Counted from the stretch's first letter, positions 18,309 to 27,530 are shown. The stretch: 64,000 nucleotides of DNA from Leisingera sp. ANG1 (GCF_000203975.2 NZ_AFCF02000016.1:93571-157570); one strand, 5' to 3'. Translations and numbers: made by a program. Notes: a model not told the origin generated them from the sequence alone.

Positions 18309-18758
18309 ATGGACAAAAAAGACCGTGAAATTCTGAGGCTGATACAGGCCAATGCCCAGCTGACCGCTGAAGCGATCAGCCAGGAGGTCGGCCTGTCAGC
18401 GCCCGCGGTGCAGAAACGGCTGAAGAAGCTGCGTGACACCGGGGTGATCGAAAGGGAAATCGCGATCCTGTCGCCGTCCAAGATGGGCCGGGAGATGACG
18501 GTGATCGTGCAGGTTGTGCTGGAGCGTGAAAGCCGGATGCATCTGGACGCCTTCAAGCGCAAGATGCGCAAGGCGCCGCAGGTGCAGCAGTGTTACTACA
18601 CCACTGGAGAGGCGGACTTTATTCTGATGGTGATTGTGAAAGACATCAAGGAATACGAAGCCTTCACCCAGGAGTACTTTTTTGATGAGTCCAACGTCAG
18701 CCGGTTCACATCTTCTGTGGTGATGGACCGGGTCAAGGTGTCGCTGGACATCATTTGA
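18309..18758 (+). CDS. Lrp/AsnC-family transcriptional regulator
   Basis: A 149-residue Lrp-type regulator. The N-terminal HTH is MDKKDREILRLIQANAQLTAEAISQEVGLSAPAVQKRLKKLRDTGVI, the family-typical pattern. A RAM/AsnC ligand-binding domain follows (QCYYTTGEADFILMVIVKDIKEYEAF). I choose the start at MDKKD, which gives the standard length; an upstream ATG would add an unconserved tail of 32 residues. Lrp members respond to amino acids. It is convergent with a LysR gene (11-base gap) and has no obvious partner gene, so it may act on the chemoreceptor or at other loci. Confidence 0.93.
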   Translation: MDKKDREILRLIQANAQLTAEAISQEVGLSAPAVQKRLKKLRDTGVIEREIAILSPSKMGREMTVIVQVVLERESRMHLDAFKRKMRKAPQVQQCYYTTGEADFILMVIVKDIKEYEAFTQEYFFDESNVSRFTSSVVMDRVKVSLDII

Positions 18759-18769
18759 ACAGTTTCGGC

Positions 18770-19720
18770 TCAGGTCCGGGCAAGTAGCGCATCGGCCGCC
18801 GGGAGGGAGTGCGCGGCGGTCAGCGTGTCCAGAAACAGCTTGGTGATGCGGTTCACCGCAGGGCGTCTGCGGGTGACAGCCGCAAATTGGCTGCGGTAGC
18901 GGATCTCCTCGGGCAGCACTGCTTTCATCAGTCCTTTTCGGATATAACCCTCGGCCATATGGTCCGGGAGGAACCCCAGATAGCTGCCGGACATGATGAG
19001 GATCGCCAGTGCCTGTTCATTCTGCACTTTCGCGGCGCGGCGGAAACCCAACGTCTGACCAACATGCAAGTTAGGGGAGTTCACCCGGATTCCCGCATAG
19101 TTCATTGCCTGCACATCCGACAGGCTCAGAGCGGATAGGTCGCGGTCCATGAACGGGTGCCCCTTGCCGCAGTAAAGGAACATGTTTTCACCATAAAGCG
19201 GCATGTAATCAAGGCTGGGGGACGGCCGGTGCAACGCAAGAATGCCAATGTCGAGCTGGCCGCTGATCACCTTGGTTTCGATCACGTTGGGCGGCTCCAA
19301 CGATAAATCGATTTCCACCGCGGGGGCGGCTTTGTTGAAGGCCCGGATGCCGCCCGGGACGAAGGCTTCCGGATTTGAGGCGCATTGATCGAACAGCGCA
19401 ATCCGGATGGTTCCGGCCAGTTGCTGCTTGATTTCATTCACCTCGGCGCGGAAATCCGCCACAGAGATCAGCAGCCCTTCGGCGGAGCGCAGCACCTTGG
19501 CGCCATCGTCTGTCAGGGAAAACCCCGCAGGCCCCCGGTTGCAAAGCTTCAGGTCCAGCCGCAGTTCAAGGTCAGCAATGTATTTGGAAATCGTCGATTT
19601 GCCGATGTTCAGTTCGCTTTCGGCGGCAGCCAGACCACCACTTTCGGCCACTGCCTTGAACACGCGAAGTAATTTCAGATCGGCGTCTGCGACATGTTTG
19701 AGATGGGTTTTGCGGGCCAT
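18770..19720 (-). CDS. LysR-family transcriptional regulator
   Basis: A 316-residue LysR protein. The HTH region covers DLKLLRVFKAVAESGGLAAAESELNIGKSTISKYIADLE, then LKLCNRGPAGFSLTDDG. The co-inducer domain contains GTIRIALFDQCASNP and GQLDIGILALHRPSPSLDY. It is divergent from the TRAP transporter operon that starts at 19889, and is the likely regulator of that operon. The inducer would then be the transported solute (inference). Confidence 0.93.
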   Translation of the reverse strand: MARKTHLKHVADADLKLLRVFKAVAESGGLAAAESELNIGKSTISKYIADLELRLDLKLCNRGPAGFSLTDDGAKVLRSAEGLLISVADFRAEVNEIKQQLAGTIRIALFDQCASNPEAFVPGGIRAFNKAAPAVEIDLSLEPPNVIETKVISGQLDIGILALHRPSPSLDYMPLYGENMFLYCGKGHPFMDRDLSALSLSDVQAMNYAGIRVNSPNLHVGQTLGFRRAAKVQNEQALAILIMSGSYLGFLPDHMAEGYIRKGLMKAVLPEEIRYRSQFAAVTRRRPAVNRITKLFLDTLTAAHSLPAADALLART

Positions 19721-19745
19721 TTTAAAGTTCGATAAATGTGAAACC

Positions 19746-19867
19746 TTGAGCTCAATAGTTTACATTCTAGAAACATAGAACGCAATGTAGCCTCCCGCAG
19801 ACCAAGGCTGGAACCGGCTGGCAGATGTGCTGTGGAGGGCGCGCCGCCCCGGACCTTGGGACCCAAG
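19746..19867. promoter_or_regulatory. Palindromes between LysR and TRAP operon
   Basis: TTGAGCTCAA is a perfect 10-base palindrome at 19746-19755, and TACATT-N17-AATGTA lies at 19760-19788. CTTGGG-a-CCCAAG lies at 19855-19867, just before the ribosome site of the binding-protein gene. Any could be a LysR or other operator site; none is proven. Confidence 0.4.
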
Positions 19868-19888
19868 ATGACAATACGGGAGGAAGTT

Positions 19889-20902
19889 ATGTCATTTCTC
19901 AAGAAGGTCTGCACGCTGACTGCGGCCGTTTCTGCTGCCGCAATGCTGACCACCGGCGCTGTTTCCGCCAAGAACTTCAAGATCGCCGTGGGTGACGGCG
20001 CTGGCAGCTCGCAAGAAGGCACCGGCAAGTTCTTTATCGAGGCGCTGGAAGAAAAATCCGGCGGCAAGCACACCGGCACCATGTTCCTGAACGGCCAGTT
20101 GGGCTCTGAGCAGGACACCGTGAACGAGGCCGCAATCGGCACCTTGGACATGTCGCTGCTGGCAATCAACAACGTCACGCCGTTCTCGCCGACCGTCGGC
20201 GTGTTCACCCTGCCTTATGTGATCCTGTCGCTGGAAGATGCGGAAAAGCTGACCCAGGGCCCGATCGGCCAGGAGCTGACCGAAAACACCATCCGGGACG
20301 CCGGCGTGCGTATCCTGGCCTGGACCTACACCGGCTTCCGCCGTCTGACCAACTCCAAGAAGCCGGTCACCACCGTGGCTGACCTGCAGGATCTGGTCAT
20401 CCGCGTTCCCAAGAACGAAATCATGATCGAGACCTACAAGTCCTGGGGCATCAACCCGACTCCGATGGCCTGGTCCGAGACTTTCACCGGCCTGCAGACC
20501 AAGGTTGTTGACGGCCAGGACAACCCCTACACCACCATCAACGCGATGAAGTTCTACGAAGTGCAGGAATATGTGACCAACCTGCGCTACATCTTCTCGA
20601 TCGAGCCGCTGATCGTGTCTGAGGCAGTGTTCCAGGACCTGTCCGAAGAAGACCAGCAGATCCTGATCGAGGCGGGCAAGGAAGCGACCGTGAAGTCGGC
20701 TCAGTTCCTGCGCGACATCGAGGCCCAGATCAAAGAAGAACTGCTGGCCAAAGGCATGCAGATCGATGATCCGGCAAACGACGAAGCCGAGTTTATCAAG
20801 CTGGCGACCGAGGCAGTCTGGCCGCAGTTCTATGACTCCATCGGCGGTGTCGAGAAGCTGAACACCGTGCTGACCACCATTGGCCGTGATCCGGTTCAAT
20901 AA
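19889..20902 (+). CDS. TRAP transporter substrate-binding protein (DctP family)
   Basis: A 337-residue periplasmic protein. The signal peptide spans residues 1-27 (LTAAVSAAAMLTTGAVSA, cut before KNFKI). The conserved DctP arginine region reads GFRRLTNSKKPV and the following strand IRVPKNEIMIETYKSWGINPTPM. The Arg in that IRVP strand usually binds the carboxylate of the ligand, so an organic acid or a zwitterion is likely. The start is supported by CGGGAGGAAGTT directly ahead of ATG. It is first in a four-gene TRAP operon and separated from the small permease by a strong hairpin. The ligand is unknown. Confidence 0.94.
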   Translation: MSFLKKVCTLTAAVSAAAMLTTGAVSAKNFKIAVGDGAGSSQEGTGKFFIEALEEKSGGKHTGTMFLNGQLGSEQDTVNEAAIGTLDMSLLAINNVTPFSPTVGVFTLPYVILSLEDAEKLTQGPIGQELTENTIRDAGVRILAWTYTGFRRLTNSKKPVTTVADLQDLVIRVPKNEIMIETYKSWGINPTPMAWSETFTGLQTKVVDGQDNPYTTINAMKFYEVQEYVTNLRYIFSIEPLIVSEAVFQDLSEEDQQILIEAGKEATVKSAQFLRDIEAQIKEELLAKGMQIDDPANDEAEFIKLATEAVWPQFYDSIGGVEKLNTVLTTIGRDPVQ

Positions 20903-20927
20903 GACTCTGACAGACCTATAAAAATAA

Positions 20928-20953
20928 CGAAGCAGCGCCGCGGCGCTGCTTCG
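20928..20953 (+). terminator. Intercistronic hairpin between TRAP binding protein and permease
   Basis: CGAAGCAGCGCCG-CGGCGCTGCTTCG is a perfect 26-base palindrome, 25 bases after the binding-protein stop. It can stop part of transcription or block 3' decay, raising binding-protein over permease levels. No U-tract follows, so mRNA stabilisation is as likely as attenuation. Confidence 0.65.
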
Positions 20954-20972
20954 CACAGGGGAGGAGTGCATC

Positions 20973-21509
20973 ATGTTCTGGAAATTCCTGGAAAATATAG
21001 AAAGCTATATCTGCCGAATATTGCTGTCCGGCTTTGTCATTCTGCTGTTTGTGCAGATCGTTTCGCGCGAGGTGTTCGGCCATTCGTTTTCATGGATCGA
21101 AGAGCTGTCGGTCTACATGTTCGTCTGGTTCGTCTACTTTGGTGCCAGCTATGCCGCGCTGAAAGGCGCGCATAACCGGGTCACCTTCCAGTTCAAGTTC
21201 CTGCCTGCGGGCTGGATCAAGTACATTGAGGCCTTTGCCGACCTCTTCTGGCTGTTCTTCAACTGCTATTTCCTGTGGCTGGCCACCGATTTCGTCTTCA
21301 ACAAGATGAACAAGTTCTGGAAGTCGCAGACCTTGGGCATTGAGATGAAATACATCTACATGGTGCTGCCCATTGCCTTTGCGCTGATGACGATCCGCAT
21401 TTTGCAGGTGAATTACCGCAAGCTGATCCGCGGCGAAGATATCCATGATCCAGACCAGATCGACCTTGATGAAATCAAGGCCGCCGCTGGCGTGGACAAG
21501 CGCACGTAA
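20973..21509 (+). CDS. TRAP transporter small permease (DctQ family)
   Basis: A 178-residue membrane protein with four helices, the first near CRILLSGFVILLFVQIVSRE. The DctQ phrase is FSWIEELSVYMFVWFVYFGASYAALKGAHNRV, where the EE pair and the GAH/R residues are typical of the family. A hydrophilic acidic tail follows (about 150-178). It pairs with the large DctM-type subunit 18 bases downstream. Confidence 0.93.
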   Translation: MFWKFLENIESYICRILLSGFVILLFVQIVSREVFGHSFSWIEELSVYMFVWFVYFGASYAALKGAHNRVTFQFKFLPAGWIKYIEAFADLFWLFFNCYFLWLATDFVFNKMNKFWKSQTLGIEMKYIYMVLPIAFALMTIRILQVNYRKLIRGEDIHDPDQIDLDEIKAAAGVDKRT

Positions 21510-21527
21510 CCGGGAAGGGACAGGACT

Positions 21528-22868
21528 ATGGAAACCGAAATCGTCACGATCCTGTTTGGATCCTTTCTTCTTCTGCTGCTTCTGGGCGCTCCGATCACCG
21601 TTGCGCTGGGGGTGTCGTCGCTGCTGTCATTCCTCTATCTGGATGAAAACCCGATCAAATTTGTGCAGATCGCCTTTACATCTGTCGGCTCCTTCCCACT
21701 GATGGCGCTGCCTGCATTCATTCTGGCAGGCGCGCTGATGGAGGCTGCGGGGATATCCAAACGGCTCATTAACGTGGCCGAAAGCCTGGCTGGGCCATTC
21801 ACCGGCGGCATTTCAGCGGCCACCGTGATGGCCTGCCTGTTCTTTGGTGCAATCTCCGGCTCCGGCCCGGCCACCACGGCGGCAGTCGGTATGCTGATGA
21901 TCCCGGCAATGATCAACCGGGGCTATGAGAAGGGTTATGCTTCTGCGGTCACGGCGTCCTCCGGCGGTCTGGGCATCATCATCCCGCCGTCGATCCCGAT
22001 GGTGATCTTTGGTATCGCAGCCCTGGGCATGGCGCCGCCGCCGGAAGCGGTTGAGAAATTCGGCACCTTCCAGTCAGTGTCGATCTCGAAACTGTTCATT
22101 GCAGGTTTCGTGCCAGCCTTCCTGATTGCCACAAGCCTTTTGATCCTGAACTTCTTCATGTCGAAGAAGCGCGGCTACAAGGGTTCTGCCGACGGCTGGT
22201 CGATCCGCAATGTCGGCTGTGAGATGTACCGCGGGTTCTGGTCGCTGATGGCGCCGCTGGTAATCCTGGGAGGTATCTACACTGGCTTCTTCACCCCGAC
22301 CGAAGCGGCCATCGTGGCGATCTTCTATACCCTTGTGATTGGTGTCTTCATTTACCGCGAACTGACCTGGTCGTCGCTGTTCCAATCGCTGGAGGCCACG
22401 ACCTGGCTGACAGGGCGGGTGCTGCTGATCCTGTTCACGGCGACGGTGTTCGGCCGCCTGCTGGTGGAAAACCAGATCCCGGCAATGATTGCTGACAGCA
22501 TGCTGAGCTTTACTCAGAATCTCTATGTGATCTGGGCGCTGATCATCTTCTTCCTGCTTTTTGTCGGCATGTTCATGGAGACGCTGGCAACCATCCTGAT
22601 CCTGGTGCCGGTGATGCTGCCGGTGGCCTATTCTGTGGGCATCGACCCGATCCACTTTGGCGTGGTGATGGTCTGCACCTTGGGCATCGGCTTCCAGACG
22701 CCGCCTTTGGGGGAGAACCTGTTCATTGCCTCTGGCATCTCGAACATCTCGATTGAGACGATTTCGCTGCGGGCCCTGCCCTTTGCGGCTGTGAACACGA
22801 TTGCGATCTTCATCATCGCCTTCTTCCCGGAAATCTCGCTGTGGCTGCCGCGGCTGTTCGGCTACTGA
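21528..22868 (+). CDS. TRAP transporter large permease (DctM family)
   Basis: A 446-residue polytopic membrane protein with family-typical LLLGAPITVALGVSSLL, ICSGSGPATTAAVG-like stretch GAISGSGPATTAAVGMLMIPAM, and SSGGLGIIIPPSIPMVIFGIAA. A late segment GFQTPPLGENLFIASGISN carries the conserved TPP region. Length is normal for DctM. It forms the Na+-driven membrane unit with the preceding DctQ. The downstream gene encodes a UspA protein. Confidence 0.94.
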   Translation: METEIVTILFGSFLLLLLLGAPITVALGVSSLLSFLYLDENPIKFVQIAFTSVGSFPLMALPAFILAGALMEAAGISKRLINVAESLAGPFTGGISAATVMACLFFGAISGSGPATTAAVGMLMIPAMINRGYEKGYASAVTASSGGLGIIIPPSIPMVIFGIAALGMAPPPEAVEKFGTFQSVSISKLFIAGFVPAFLIATSLLILNFFMSKKRGYKGSADGWSIRNVGCEMYRGFWSLMAPLVILGGIYTGFFTPTEAAIVAIFYTLVIGVFIYRELTWSSLFQSLEATTWLTGRVLLILFTATVFGRLLVENQIPAMIADSMLSFTQNLYVIWALIIFFLLFVGMFMETLATILILVPVMLPVAYSVGIDPIHFGVVMVCTLGIGFQTPPLGENLFIASGISNISIETISLRALPFAAVNTIAIFIIAFFPEISLWLPRLFGY

Positions 22869-22885
22869 TCTGAAAGGAGACTGGC

Positions 22886-23389
22886 ATGAAACCGATGATC
22901 ACAAACATCCTGTTTGCCACCGACCTGTCGCACAACTCTACCTTGGCGCTGCGCCATGCGGCCAGCCTGGCGCATGCGACAGGAGCGGAGATCCACGTGC
23001 TGCATGTGAATGAGCCGATCTCAGAGGATGCGCGCATCACGTTTGAGATGTTCGTGCTGAACGATGAAACCCGCAAATCCGCGGCCAAACGGCGGCATGA
23101 GATGGTCAAGCAGATGCTGGCCGAGCGGCAGGCGCGGTTCTGGGCATCTTTTGAAGGCGACGAGGCCAAGATCCGCGATCAGGTCACCTCTGTCGAGGTG
23201 ACCGACGGCCACCCGGCAGAGGTGATCCTGCGCCGTTCGGTCGAGTTAGGGTGCGACCTGATCGTGCTGGGGGCCCATGACCACGGGTTCTCCCATACGT
23301 TTCTGGGCACTGTGGCCAAACGGGTGCTGCGCCGCTCGCAGATCCCGACGCTGGTGGTGCCCTACCAGAACGGCGAGGACGAGGACTGA
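22886..23389 (+). CDS. Universal stress protein (UspA family), TeaD-like position
   Basis: A 167-residue UspA-type protein. It opens NILFATDLSHNSTLALRHAASLA and ends with the nucleotide-binding loop VLGAHDHGFSHTFLGTVAKRVLRRSQIPTLVVP, close to the ATP-type G-2x-G-9x-G-S/T pattern. It is the last gene of the TRAP operon, 17 bases after the large permease. In Halomonas elongata the UspA protein TeaD ends the ectoine TRAP operon and down-regulates uptake, so the same role is plausible here. Whether this transporter also carries ectoine is not shown by sequence. Confidence 0.92.
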   Translation: MKPMITNILFATDLSHNSTLALRHAASLAHATGAEIHVLHVNEPISEDARITFEMFVLNDETRKSAAKRRHEMVKQMLAERQARFWASFEGDEAKIRDQVTSVEVTDGHPAEVILRRSVELGCDLIVLGAHDHGFSHTFLGTVAKRVLRRSQIPTLVVPYQNGEDED

Positions 23390-23428
23390 TCCTCCCCGCA
23401 GGCGGTTTCCCCTGGCCGCCTGCAAAGA

Positions 23429-23466
23429 CCATCCCTGCAACAGGTGTCAGCCCTTTGCAGGGATGG
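23429..23466. terminator. Inverted repeat overlapping the M81 gene end
   Basis: CCATCCCTGCAA at 23429-23440 and TTGCAGGGATGG at 23455-23466 form a perfect 12-base stem with a 14-base loop. The right arm includes the last sense codons of the M81 peptidase gene, and the stop codon lies in the loop. It sits between two convergent genes and may serve as a shared terminator. Confidence 0.55.
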
Positions 23467-24943
23467 TTCTGACGTCCGGGTGCAGGTTCTTGTACGGGAA
23501 CCCGCCCAGATCACAGGGAAACACGCCCGGGGCCGCTACCGGAAAAACGGCGCTGCCAATGGGCTCAAAGTCAGCGCGGAAATGGGCAGTGCTTTTCACG
23601 CAGACCGTGCTGAAGGCCGCCGGGGCCAGCCCGATATGGGTGAAATGCGCCAAGTCGAGGCATTGGTTGCGGATGCTGGTAACAACCAGGGTGATGTCTG
23701 CGCTTGTCCCATGCAGCCGCAGCGCCGCTGCGGGACCCAGCTCCGCTACTCCGCCGCCATACATCTCACCGCTATAGCGGCAGCGGCCATCGCCAAGTGC
23801 CAGAACCTCGAACTTTGCTTCAAACGGCTGGTCGCCTTCTGCGCCTGAGCGTCCGCCAAGTGCTGTGCGGAAGATGCCGCCCTGCCCGGCTTCATGCGCC
23901 GCGGCGGCGGTTGCGGGGTCATGGAACAGTCCCATCAGAACGCCTTTTGCGCCTGCCTGTGCCAGTGCCGACAGCAGTCCGGTGGTGTCAGAGGTGCCGC
24001 CTGCGCCCGGATTGTCCTGCACATCCGCCAGCACAATCGGCATGCCTGCGCGCGGCTGGCAGGCAATCTCCGCCGCTTGCTGTGGCGTCAGCATCGGGTG
24101 GCTGAAGTGCGGTTCCAGCTCGGTAAACAGCCTGGCGATATGGTCCGCGGCTTGTGCCGCGGGGCCAGAAGTACGGGCATAGGCCACGCAAGAGGGCCGC
24201 GTATCCGGGAAATCCGCTGCGGTGAACCCCAGCGCGATGTCCGCCAGCACGCCCGCCTGCTCCAGAGGCGGCAGCGCGGCATAAAGCTCCCGCGCAGGTG
24301 TGGCGGTGGTGTATTGCGCATGCAGCGGGATCAGGCAGTCCATCTGCCGGAAAGCCTTGTGCAGCCTGTCGCCCGCCAGAAGGTGCTGCAGCACCGGTAC
24401 ACAGCGGGCGCCGGTTTCCGCCATGTCGAGATGCGGATAGGTGCGGTAGATGGCGATGTAATCGGCCCGTTCCACCGACGCCGCAGAGATATTGGCGTGC
24501 AGGTCGAGGCTGACCACGATGGGCAGATCCGGCCCGGCCCACGCGCGCACCCGGTCTAGCAGCTCCCCTTCGCCGTCGGGGTGGCTTTCGGTCACCATCG
24601 CACCGTGCAGTTCCAGGAAAATGCCATCAAGCGGGCCTGCCGCCTTAAGGCCTTCCAGAATTTTGGCACAGACGGTTTCAAAGGCCTCATCGGTGACATG
24701 CGCTGACGGCTCCGCTGCGCACCACAGGATGGGGACGAGGTCCATCCCGGCCCCCGCTGCGGCCTCGGCAAAGCCTGCGATGGGCAGGTTCATGCCGCGG
24801 GTTTCGCGGATCACTTGCTCACCTTGCAGCATGGCTGGCCAAGAATCCGCCATCTCGAATTCTGCCAGCCCGGCCTTGGTGGTGCCGAAGCAATTGGTTT
24901 CATGCTGAAAGCCTGCAATGGCAATCCGCGGTTTGGCCTGCAT
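23447..24943 (-). CDS. M81-family metallopeptidase (MlrC / DUF1485-like)
   Basis: A 498-residue protein of the M81 family, whose named member MlrC takes part in microcystin breakdown. The N-terminal motif IAGFQHETNCFG is characteristic. Likely zinc-site motifs are SLDLHANIS and TYPHLDMAETG (Asp/His and His). The C-terminal half has LADVQDNPGAGGTSDTTGLL. The start at MQAKPR is supported by GGAG nine to twelve bases upstream; the long reading upstream lies inside the previous gene. It is the last gene of the Dpp-type ABC operon, two bases after the amidohydrolase. It probably hydrolyses an imported amide or cyclic compound; the true substrate is unknown. Confidence 0.92.
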   Translation of the reverse strand: MQAKPRIAIAGFQHETNCFGTTKAGLAEFEMADSWPAMLQGEQVIRETRGMNLPIAGFAEAAAGAGMDLVPILWCAAEPSAHVTDEAFETVCAKILEGLKAAGPLDGIFLELHGAMVTESHPDGEGELLDRVRAWAGPDLPIVVSLDLHANISAASVERADYIAIYRTYPHLDMAETGARCVPVLQHLLAGDRLHKAFRQMDCLIPLHAQYTTATPARELYAALPPLEQAGVLADIALGFTAADFPDTRPSCVAYARTSGPAAQAADHIARLFTELEPHFSHPMLTPQQAAEIACQPRAGMPIVLADVQDNPGAGGTSDTTGLLSALAQAGAKGVLMGLFHDPATAAAAHEAGQGGIFRTALGGRSGAEGDQPFEAKFEVLALGDGRCRYSGEMYGGGVAELGPAAALRLHGTSADITLVVTSIRNQCLDLAHFTHIGLAPAAFSTVCVKSTAHFRADFEPIGSAVFPVAAPGVFPCDLGGFPYKNLHPDVRTIPAKG

Positions 24944-24945
24944 TG

Positions 24946-26568
24946 TCACTGCTCCTGCGTCCAGACGGTCTGCCCGCGGCGGATGGTGCGGGTGACTGTG
25001 GTGGTCTCGATCTGGTCCGGGTCGTCCAGCGGATTGCGGTTCAGAACCGCGAAATCCGCCAGCTTGCCCGGTTCGATGGAGCCACGGGTGTTTTCCTGGA
25101 AGACTTGCCAAGCGGCGTCGATGGTCTGGGCGCGCAGGGCCGACAGGGCGCTGATCCGCTGCGCCTCACCAAGCCGCCGCCCGCTGGCGGTCAGCCGGTT
25201 CACCGCGCAATGGGCCAGGTGGATGGGTCGCGTCGGCGTTACGGAGGCGTCGTTGTGGATGGTGTAGCGCACGCCAAACCGTTCAGCGGAGGCGCAGGGG
25301 GAAATCCGCTCTGCCCGCTCCGGCCCCAGGAAGGTGTCGTAATGGCGGTCGCCCCAGAAATGTACATGCGCCGGGAAGAAGCTGACGGTGATGCCAAGCT
25401 TTGCCATCTGCTGCAATTGGTCGTCGCGCAAGGCTTGCCCGTGGATGATGGTGTGGCGGTGATCTTCGCGGGGGTTGGCCTCCAGCGCGGCGGCCACTGC
25501 ATCAATGAACATCTGCGCGCCTGCGTCGCCGTTGCAGTGGCAGTGGATTTGAAAACCCAGGTCGTGCAGCTTTTGGACCTCCGCCCGGTGTTCGGCGGCA
25601 TCCGCGTATGACATCCCGCAGGGGTGCGCCGGGTCCACCGGCTTGTGATAAGGCGCGCTGAGCAATGCGGTCTGCAACTGGAACGCCCCATCGGTGAACA
25701 GCTTGCGCGGGCCAAGTGTGAAATGCGGATTTCCGGGCCAGTCCAGCGCATCGGGGCCGCGGCTCAGCTCCGGCTCTAGTTCTCCGATCGGCAGCAGCAT
25801 CAGGTCGTAGCCGGGATCCTGATCAGCAGGCAGCGAGGCGAAATGCTCCAGCATCTGCCGTGTGGCCCAGGCGTTCTGGGCGTAGGTGACGCCATACGCC
25901 AAGTACTCGTCGCGGCAGCTGTCGAACCCGGCCCAGAAGCGGTCGCGGTCGATCAGGAAATCGGTATCGCCCATCTCCCCCATCGCTGACAGGCCTTCGA
26001 TCAGCCCGGTCAGCGCGCCGGTGTCCGGGTCGCGCCCGAAACGCCCGCCCAAGGGATCGGGCGTGTCCCGGTTGACGCCGCGGCGCTCCAGCGCCAGCGA
26101 ATTGGCAGCGCCGTTGTGGCCGGAGGCATGAATGACCCAGACGGGATGCTCAGTTGAGACACTGTCCAGCTCGGCGCGTGTCGGCATCCGGCCTTCGGCA
26201 ATCGCGGTGTTGTCGAACAGCACCCCCATCACCCATTCCCCGGCAGGGGTTTCGGCTGTCTTGGCCCGCAGCCGGTCCAGCGCGGTTGGGATATCCGGGC
26301 AGTCGCCGCTGGGGGCAGAGGCCAGGTTGACCCGGAACAGCCGGATGAAGCCGGGATCGGGAAAATGCCCGTGCGGGTCGATGAAGGCGGGGATCAGGGT
26401 CTGGCCCCTCAAATCCACCTCATCGGTGCCCGCAGGCATCCGCGCGCGCAGGTCCGCCTCAGCGCCAACAGCGCGGATGACTTCGCCTTCGGTCAGCACC
26501 GCCTGGGTGCAGGAATCGGCCGCGTCCATCGTCAGGACAGCGCCGTTGAAATACAATGTGCTGGTCAT
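24946..26568 (-). CDS. YtcJ-like metal-dependent amidohydrolase (amidohydrolase family 3)
   Basis: A 540-residue cytoplasmic amidohydrolase. The first metal motif is FIDPHGHFPD, later metal ligands are in HCHCNGD and TIIHGQ, and the final Asp is in IHNDASVTP. The closing strand GSIEPGKLADFAVLNRNPLDDP is typical of the family, and the length is normal. It lies between the ABC ATPase genes and the M81 peptidase, all in one direction. Together these suggest uptake followed by amide hydrolysis. The family acts on very different N-acyl or cyclic amides, so I do not name a substrate. Confidence 0.92.
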   Translation of the reverse strand: MTSTLYFNGAVLTMDAADSCTQAVLTEGEVIRAVGAEADLRARMPAGTDEVDLRGQTLIPAFIDPHGHFPDPGFIRLFRVNLASAPSGDCPDIPTALDRLRAKTAETPAGEWVMGVLFDNTAIAEGRMPTRAELDSVSTEHPVWVIHASGHNGAANSLALERRGVNRDTPDPLGGRFGRDPDTGALTGLIEGLSAMGEMGDTDFLIDRDRFWAGFDSCRDEYLAYGVTYAQNAWATRQMLEHFASLPADQDPGYDLMLLPIGELEPELSRGPDALDWPGNPHFTLGPRKLFTDGAFQLQTALLSAPYHKPVDPAHPCGMSYADAAEHRAEVQKLHDLGFQIHCHCNGDAGAQMFIDAVAAALEANPREDHRHTIIHGQALRDDQLQQMAKLGITVSFFPAHVHFWGDRHYDTFLGPERAERISPCASAERFGVRYTIHNDASVTPTRPIHLAHCAVNRLTASGRRLGEAQRISALSALRAQTIDAAWQVFQENTRGSIEPGKLADFAVLNRNPLDDPDQIETTTVTRTIRRGQTVWTQEQ

Positions 26569-26606
26569 GGTCTTTCAGATGTTGAGAGGTTTCGAGCGAA
26601 AGGCCT

Positions 26607-27530
26607 TCAGCCCAAGGGTGCCAGGCAGCGCAACCCGTGGCCGTTTTCGACCTCCCATTGCGGGGTTTGACTGCAGATCTCCTGGGCAAACGGGCAGCGT
26701 TCGCGGAATTCGCAGCCTTTGGGGCGGCGCAGCAGGCTGGGCGGCTCGCCTTTCAGCGCGATGCGCTCCAGCCGGGCGTCGGGGTCGGGTTCCGGGTTCG
26801 CGGACAAGAGGCAGCGGGTATAGGGATGGCGCGGCTCCTTGAAGATGGCCTCGGTGGTGCCTTCCTCGACCAGCCGGCCAAGGTACATGATGCCCATCCG
26901 GTCGGCCACATGGCGCACGACGTTCAGATTGTGGGTGATGATCACCATCGCCAGCCCCAGCCGTTCGCGCAGGTCGTTCATCAGGTTCAGAAGCTCTCCC
27001 TGCACCGACACATCGAGGCCCGCGGTGGGTTCATCCGCCAGGATCAGCTTGGGTTCCAGCGCCAGCGCGCGGGCGACGCCGACCCGGCGCGCCTGCCCTC
27101 CGGACAGCTGATAGGGATAGCGGTCGGCAAAATGCGCAGGCAGGTTCACCATCTCCAGCAGGCGCCTGGCCTCTGCGTCCAGATCGCGGTCCTTCATGCC
27201 CTGGATGCGATAGGGTTCGGTGATCAGGCTGCGGATCGTCAGGCGCGGCGACAGGCTGCCGACCGGATCCTGGAACATCATTGCGATGTCCTTGCGCAAG
27301 GGGCGCAGTTCGCGTTCCGAGGCACCGCGTATCTCTCGCCCCTCGAAGGTGACGGAACCCTCCTGCGCCGGCGCCAGACCGGCAATTGCGCGGATCACCG
27401 TGGTCTTGCCGGAGCCGCTCTCACCCACCAGCGCGTAGGTCTCGCCCTGCTCCACGGTGAAGCTGACACCGGCGAGCACATTGACCGGGCCATAGCTGGT
27501 CTTGAGGTCTTTTACATCCAGCAGGCTCAT
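26607..27530 (-). CDS. Dipeptide/oligopeptide-type ABC transporter ATPase (DppF-like)
   Basis: A 307-residue ATPase. Walker A is GESGSGKTT at 36-44, the signature is LSGGQARRVGVA, and Walker B is LILADEPTAGLD. The C-terminal oligo_HPY region has the Cys-containing pattern CEFRERCPFAQEIC. The true start is MSLLDVKDLK at 27530, overlapping the DppD-like gene by four bases. It powers import together with the DppD-like subunit. Confidence 0.94.
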   Translation of the reverse strand: MSLLDVKDLKTSYGPVNVLAGVSFTVEQGETYALVGESGSGKTTVIRAIAGLAPAQEGSVTFEGREIRGASERELRPLRKDIAMMFQDPVGSLSPRLTIRSLITEPYRIQGMKDRDLDAEARRLLEMVNLPAHFADRYPYQLSGGQARRVGVARALALEPKLILADEPTAGLDVSVQGELLNLMNDLRERLGLAMVIITHNLNVVRHVADRMGIMYLGRLVEEGTTEAIFKEPRHPYTRCLLSANPEPDPDARLERIALKGEPPSLLRRPKGCEFRERCPFAQEICSQTPQWEVENGHGLRCLAPLG

